This document shows positions 62,737 through 64,000 of a stretch of DNA of 64,000 nt, one piece after another (the first letter of the stretch is position 1; the number at the start of each line of letters is the position of its first letter). Under the pieces are notes generated by a model. That model did no database searches, was not told where the DNA came from, and worked only from the letters and a program-made list of their open reading frames with translations. Source of the stretch: Thermomicrobiales bacterium (GTDB lineage Bacteria; Chloroflexota; Chloroflexia; Thermomicrobiales; UBA6265); NCBI GenBank assembly GCA_041390825.1, contig JAWKPF010000004.1, positions 186,001 through 250,000 of the forward strand. Reading direction: 5' to 3'. A program made the translations under genes and the position numbers.

Positions 62737-63668
62737 TTGCGCGTCCCTCCGTAGAGCTTGTCCACCCCCAGCACCTTGTTGAAGAGCAGGAAGATCAGAA
62801 GCGCGATCACCAGCAGCACCAGCGCCAGCGCGGCCGCGAAGCCCCAGTTGAGCGTATTGACCTGTTGCGCGATCAGCATCGAAATCATGATGTCCTTCGG
62901 ACCGCCGATCAGCGCCGGGGTGATATAGAACCCGAGCGAGAGAATGAACACGACCAGACAGCCTGCCGCCACACCCGGCAACGACAGCGGCAGGAAGACA
63001 TGCCGGAAGACGCGCGCGTCGCTGGCGCCCAGGTTCGAGGCGGCGCGCAGATAGCTCCGGTCGATTCCGCGCATGACCGAATAGAGCGGCAGGATCATGA
63101 ACGGCAGCAAGATATGCACCATGCCGACATAGACCGCAAAGCGGGTATTGAGCAACTGCATCGGCTGATCCCGGATACCCAGGTTGATCAGGATCCGGTT
63201 GATCGATCCCTCGCGCCCGAGCAACACCATCCACGCATACGAGCGCACGAGGATGCTGGTCCAGAACGGGATCAACACCAGGATCAGCAGCAGATTGGCG
63301 CGCGAATCCCGAATCGATGACAGCACATACGCCACGGGGTACCCGAGCAGCAGGGTCAGCAGCGTCACCGCGCCGGCAATGCGCAAGGTGATCAGAAAGA
63401 CGTGGATGTAGCCATTGCTCGGAATCGACAGAAAGAGAAAGTCCTCGTGCCGGCGCACGTTCGTGAGCTTGCGGAAGTTCTCCAGCCCCAGCTCTGGATC
63501 GTTGAACGAGCGCGCCAGCATGGCCGCCACCGGATACCCGTAGAAGACGATCAGGAAGATCAACGCAGGCAGCAGCAAGAGCAGATAACGCAACTGCACC
63601 CCGCGCTCCAGCCGTCTGAACCGCTTCGCCTGCTCAGATGCGTTTGTCGTTACGGTCGACACGGACAT
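62733..63668 (-). CDS. potB: ABC transporter permease, PotB type
   Basis: This 311-residue protein has six spans with the PotB pattern: LLLPALIFLIVFYGYPVAAM, LGYPVAYVLSS, LVRSYAWMVLLG and the EAA loop ASNLGASDARVFRHVFLPLS. It follows the ATPase gene by about 60 bases and overlaps the PotC-type gene, so the three form an operon read on the minus strand. Confidence 0.92.
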   Translation of the reverse strand: MSVSTVTTNASEQAKRFRRLERGVQLRYLLLLLPALIFLIVFYGYPVAAMLARSFNDPELGLENFRKLTNVRRHEDFLFLSIPSNGYIHVFLITLRIAGAVTLLTLLLGYPVAYVLSSIRDSRANLLLILVLIPFWTSILVRSYAWMVLLGREGSINRILINLGIRDQPMQLLNTRFAVYVGMVHILLPFMILPLYSVMRGIDRSYLRAASNLGASDARVFRHVFLPLSLPGVAAGCLVVFILSLGFYITPALIGGPKDIMISMLIAQQVNTLNWGFAAALALVLLVIALLIFLLFNKVLGVDKLYGGTRK

Positions 63669-63729
63669 GCGATGCTCCGCTCATCAATTGGTAGCGGCGG
63701 GACCCGTATCCGCCACCCGCAGATGTGTC

Positions 63730-64000
63730 TCAGACCAACCGCGTATCCTCGTACGCCCAGGCGACTTCGACTTCGTCACCCGGCGCGAATTGCTCTTCAC
63801 CGGCGCGGTTCTGGCGCTTGAGAATCAACCGCTCGCCGTTTGGCAGCGCCACGTCGTAGCGCCGCATCTCGCCGGCAAAGATGACGCTCTCGATCCGTCC
63901 CGGCACTGCATTGGGATGGGTCTTTTCGCTGCGCCCGAAGAGCAGCTTCTCTGGGCGAACGGTAACCGTCACCGCTTCGCCGGCGACCGCCCCAGCCATC
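63730..64000 (-). CDS. potA: ABC transporter ATPase, PotA type, C-terminal part only
   Basis: Only the C-terminal regulatory (TOBE) end lies in the window: VTVTVRPEKLLFGRSE, GRIESVIFAGEMRRYDVALP and VEVAWAYEDTRLV fit PotA/FbpC-type ATPases. The Walker motifs are outside the window, so activity cannot be judged. It is the first gene of the importer operon. Confidence 0.85.
   Translation of the reverse strand, partial: MAGAVAGEAVTVTVRPEKLLFGRSEKTHPNAVPGRIESVIFAGEMRRYDVALPNGERLILKRQNRAGEEQFAPGDEVEVAWAYEDTRLV

Noticed and set aside
61900..63234. 444-codon version of the PotC-type gene
   Set aside because: The first 166 codons are antisense-like and out of frame with the PotB gene; the family start is at 62736 with the usual 4-base overlap.

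Overview
The window looks like a high-GC chromosome segment from a Chloroflexota bacterium, most likely close to Thermomicrobia. This is inferred from gene content and protein style (MalT-type LuxR regulator, many Tat-exported or signal-peptide proteins, Fes-like esterase, GTG/TTG starts). No rRNA, tRNA or other phylogenetic marker is present, so the placement is tentative. No CRISPR array, integrase or transposase was seen.

Layout. 1-4.2 kb: a sugar-type ABC importer (permease cut by the window edge, plus its binding protein), divergent from an enolase-superfamily sugar-acid dehydratase. 4.4-8.5 kb: a cysteine-rich Tat protein, then a cyanophycin-synthetase-like ATP-grasp enzyme and a small Tat-like exported protein. 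8.8-16.2 kb: a multicopper oxidase translationally coupled to a ZIP transporter, a DCC thiol protein, a nuclease with Excalibur domains, an MBL-rhodanese persulfide enzyme and two unknown proteins. 16.3-16.8 kb: about 13 tandem hairpin repeats. 16.8-23.1 kb: a DUF998 membrane protein divergent from a large LuxR regulator, then a small protein and an MMPL exporter. 23.4-29.5 kb: a sulfurtransferase, a siderophore-type binding protein, a Fes-like esterase, a pterin dehydratase and a frameshifted exported protein.

29.8-55.6 kb is the most unusual part. Every gene on the + strand is phage-like: terminase, capsid, amidase, holin, portal, adaptor, a gp7-like fragment and a large structural protein. 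They fall into several islets. All genes between the islets are on the - strand and are not phage-like: six cysteine-rich Tat proteins, a second ATP-grasp enzyme, a nucleoside hydrolase, a ceramidase-like hydrolase, DinB, an epimerase and two exported proteins.

55.8-64 kb: a second siderophore-type binding protein, a GAP/LysE-like membrane protein, a secernin-like peptidase, a YCII protein, a sulfide-oxidation operon (DsrE-TusA-SQR) behind a CsoR/CstR-like palindrome, and a PotABC-type importer cut by the window edge.

The strongest candidate for an undescribed system is the cysteine-rich Tat family (seven members, all with ECCDNACC and CYxxxLCC). Twice a member lies directly upstream of a cyanophycin-synthetase-like enzyme whose Mur-ligase half has lost its P-loop. 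A cytoplasmic modification step before Tat export is a reasonable but untested inference. Heptanucleotide tandem repeats fill many gaps. Four genes carry frameshifts, which may be sequencing errors in homopolymers or real decay.
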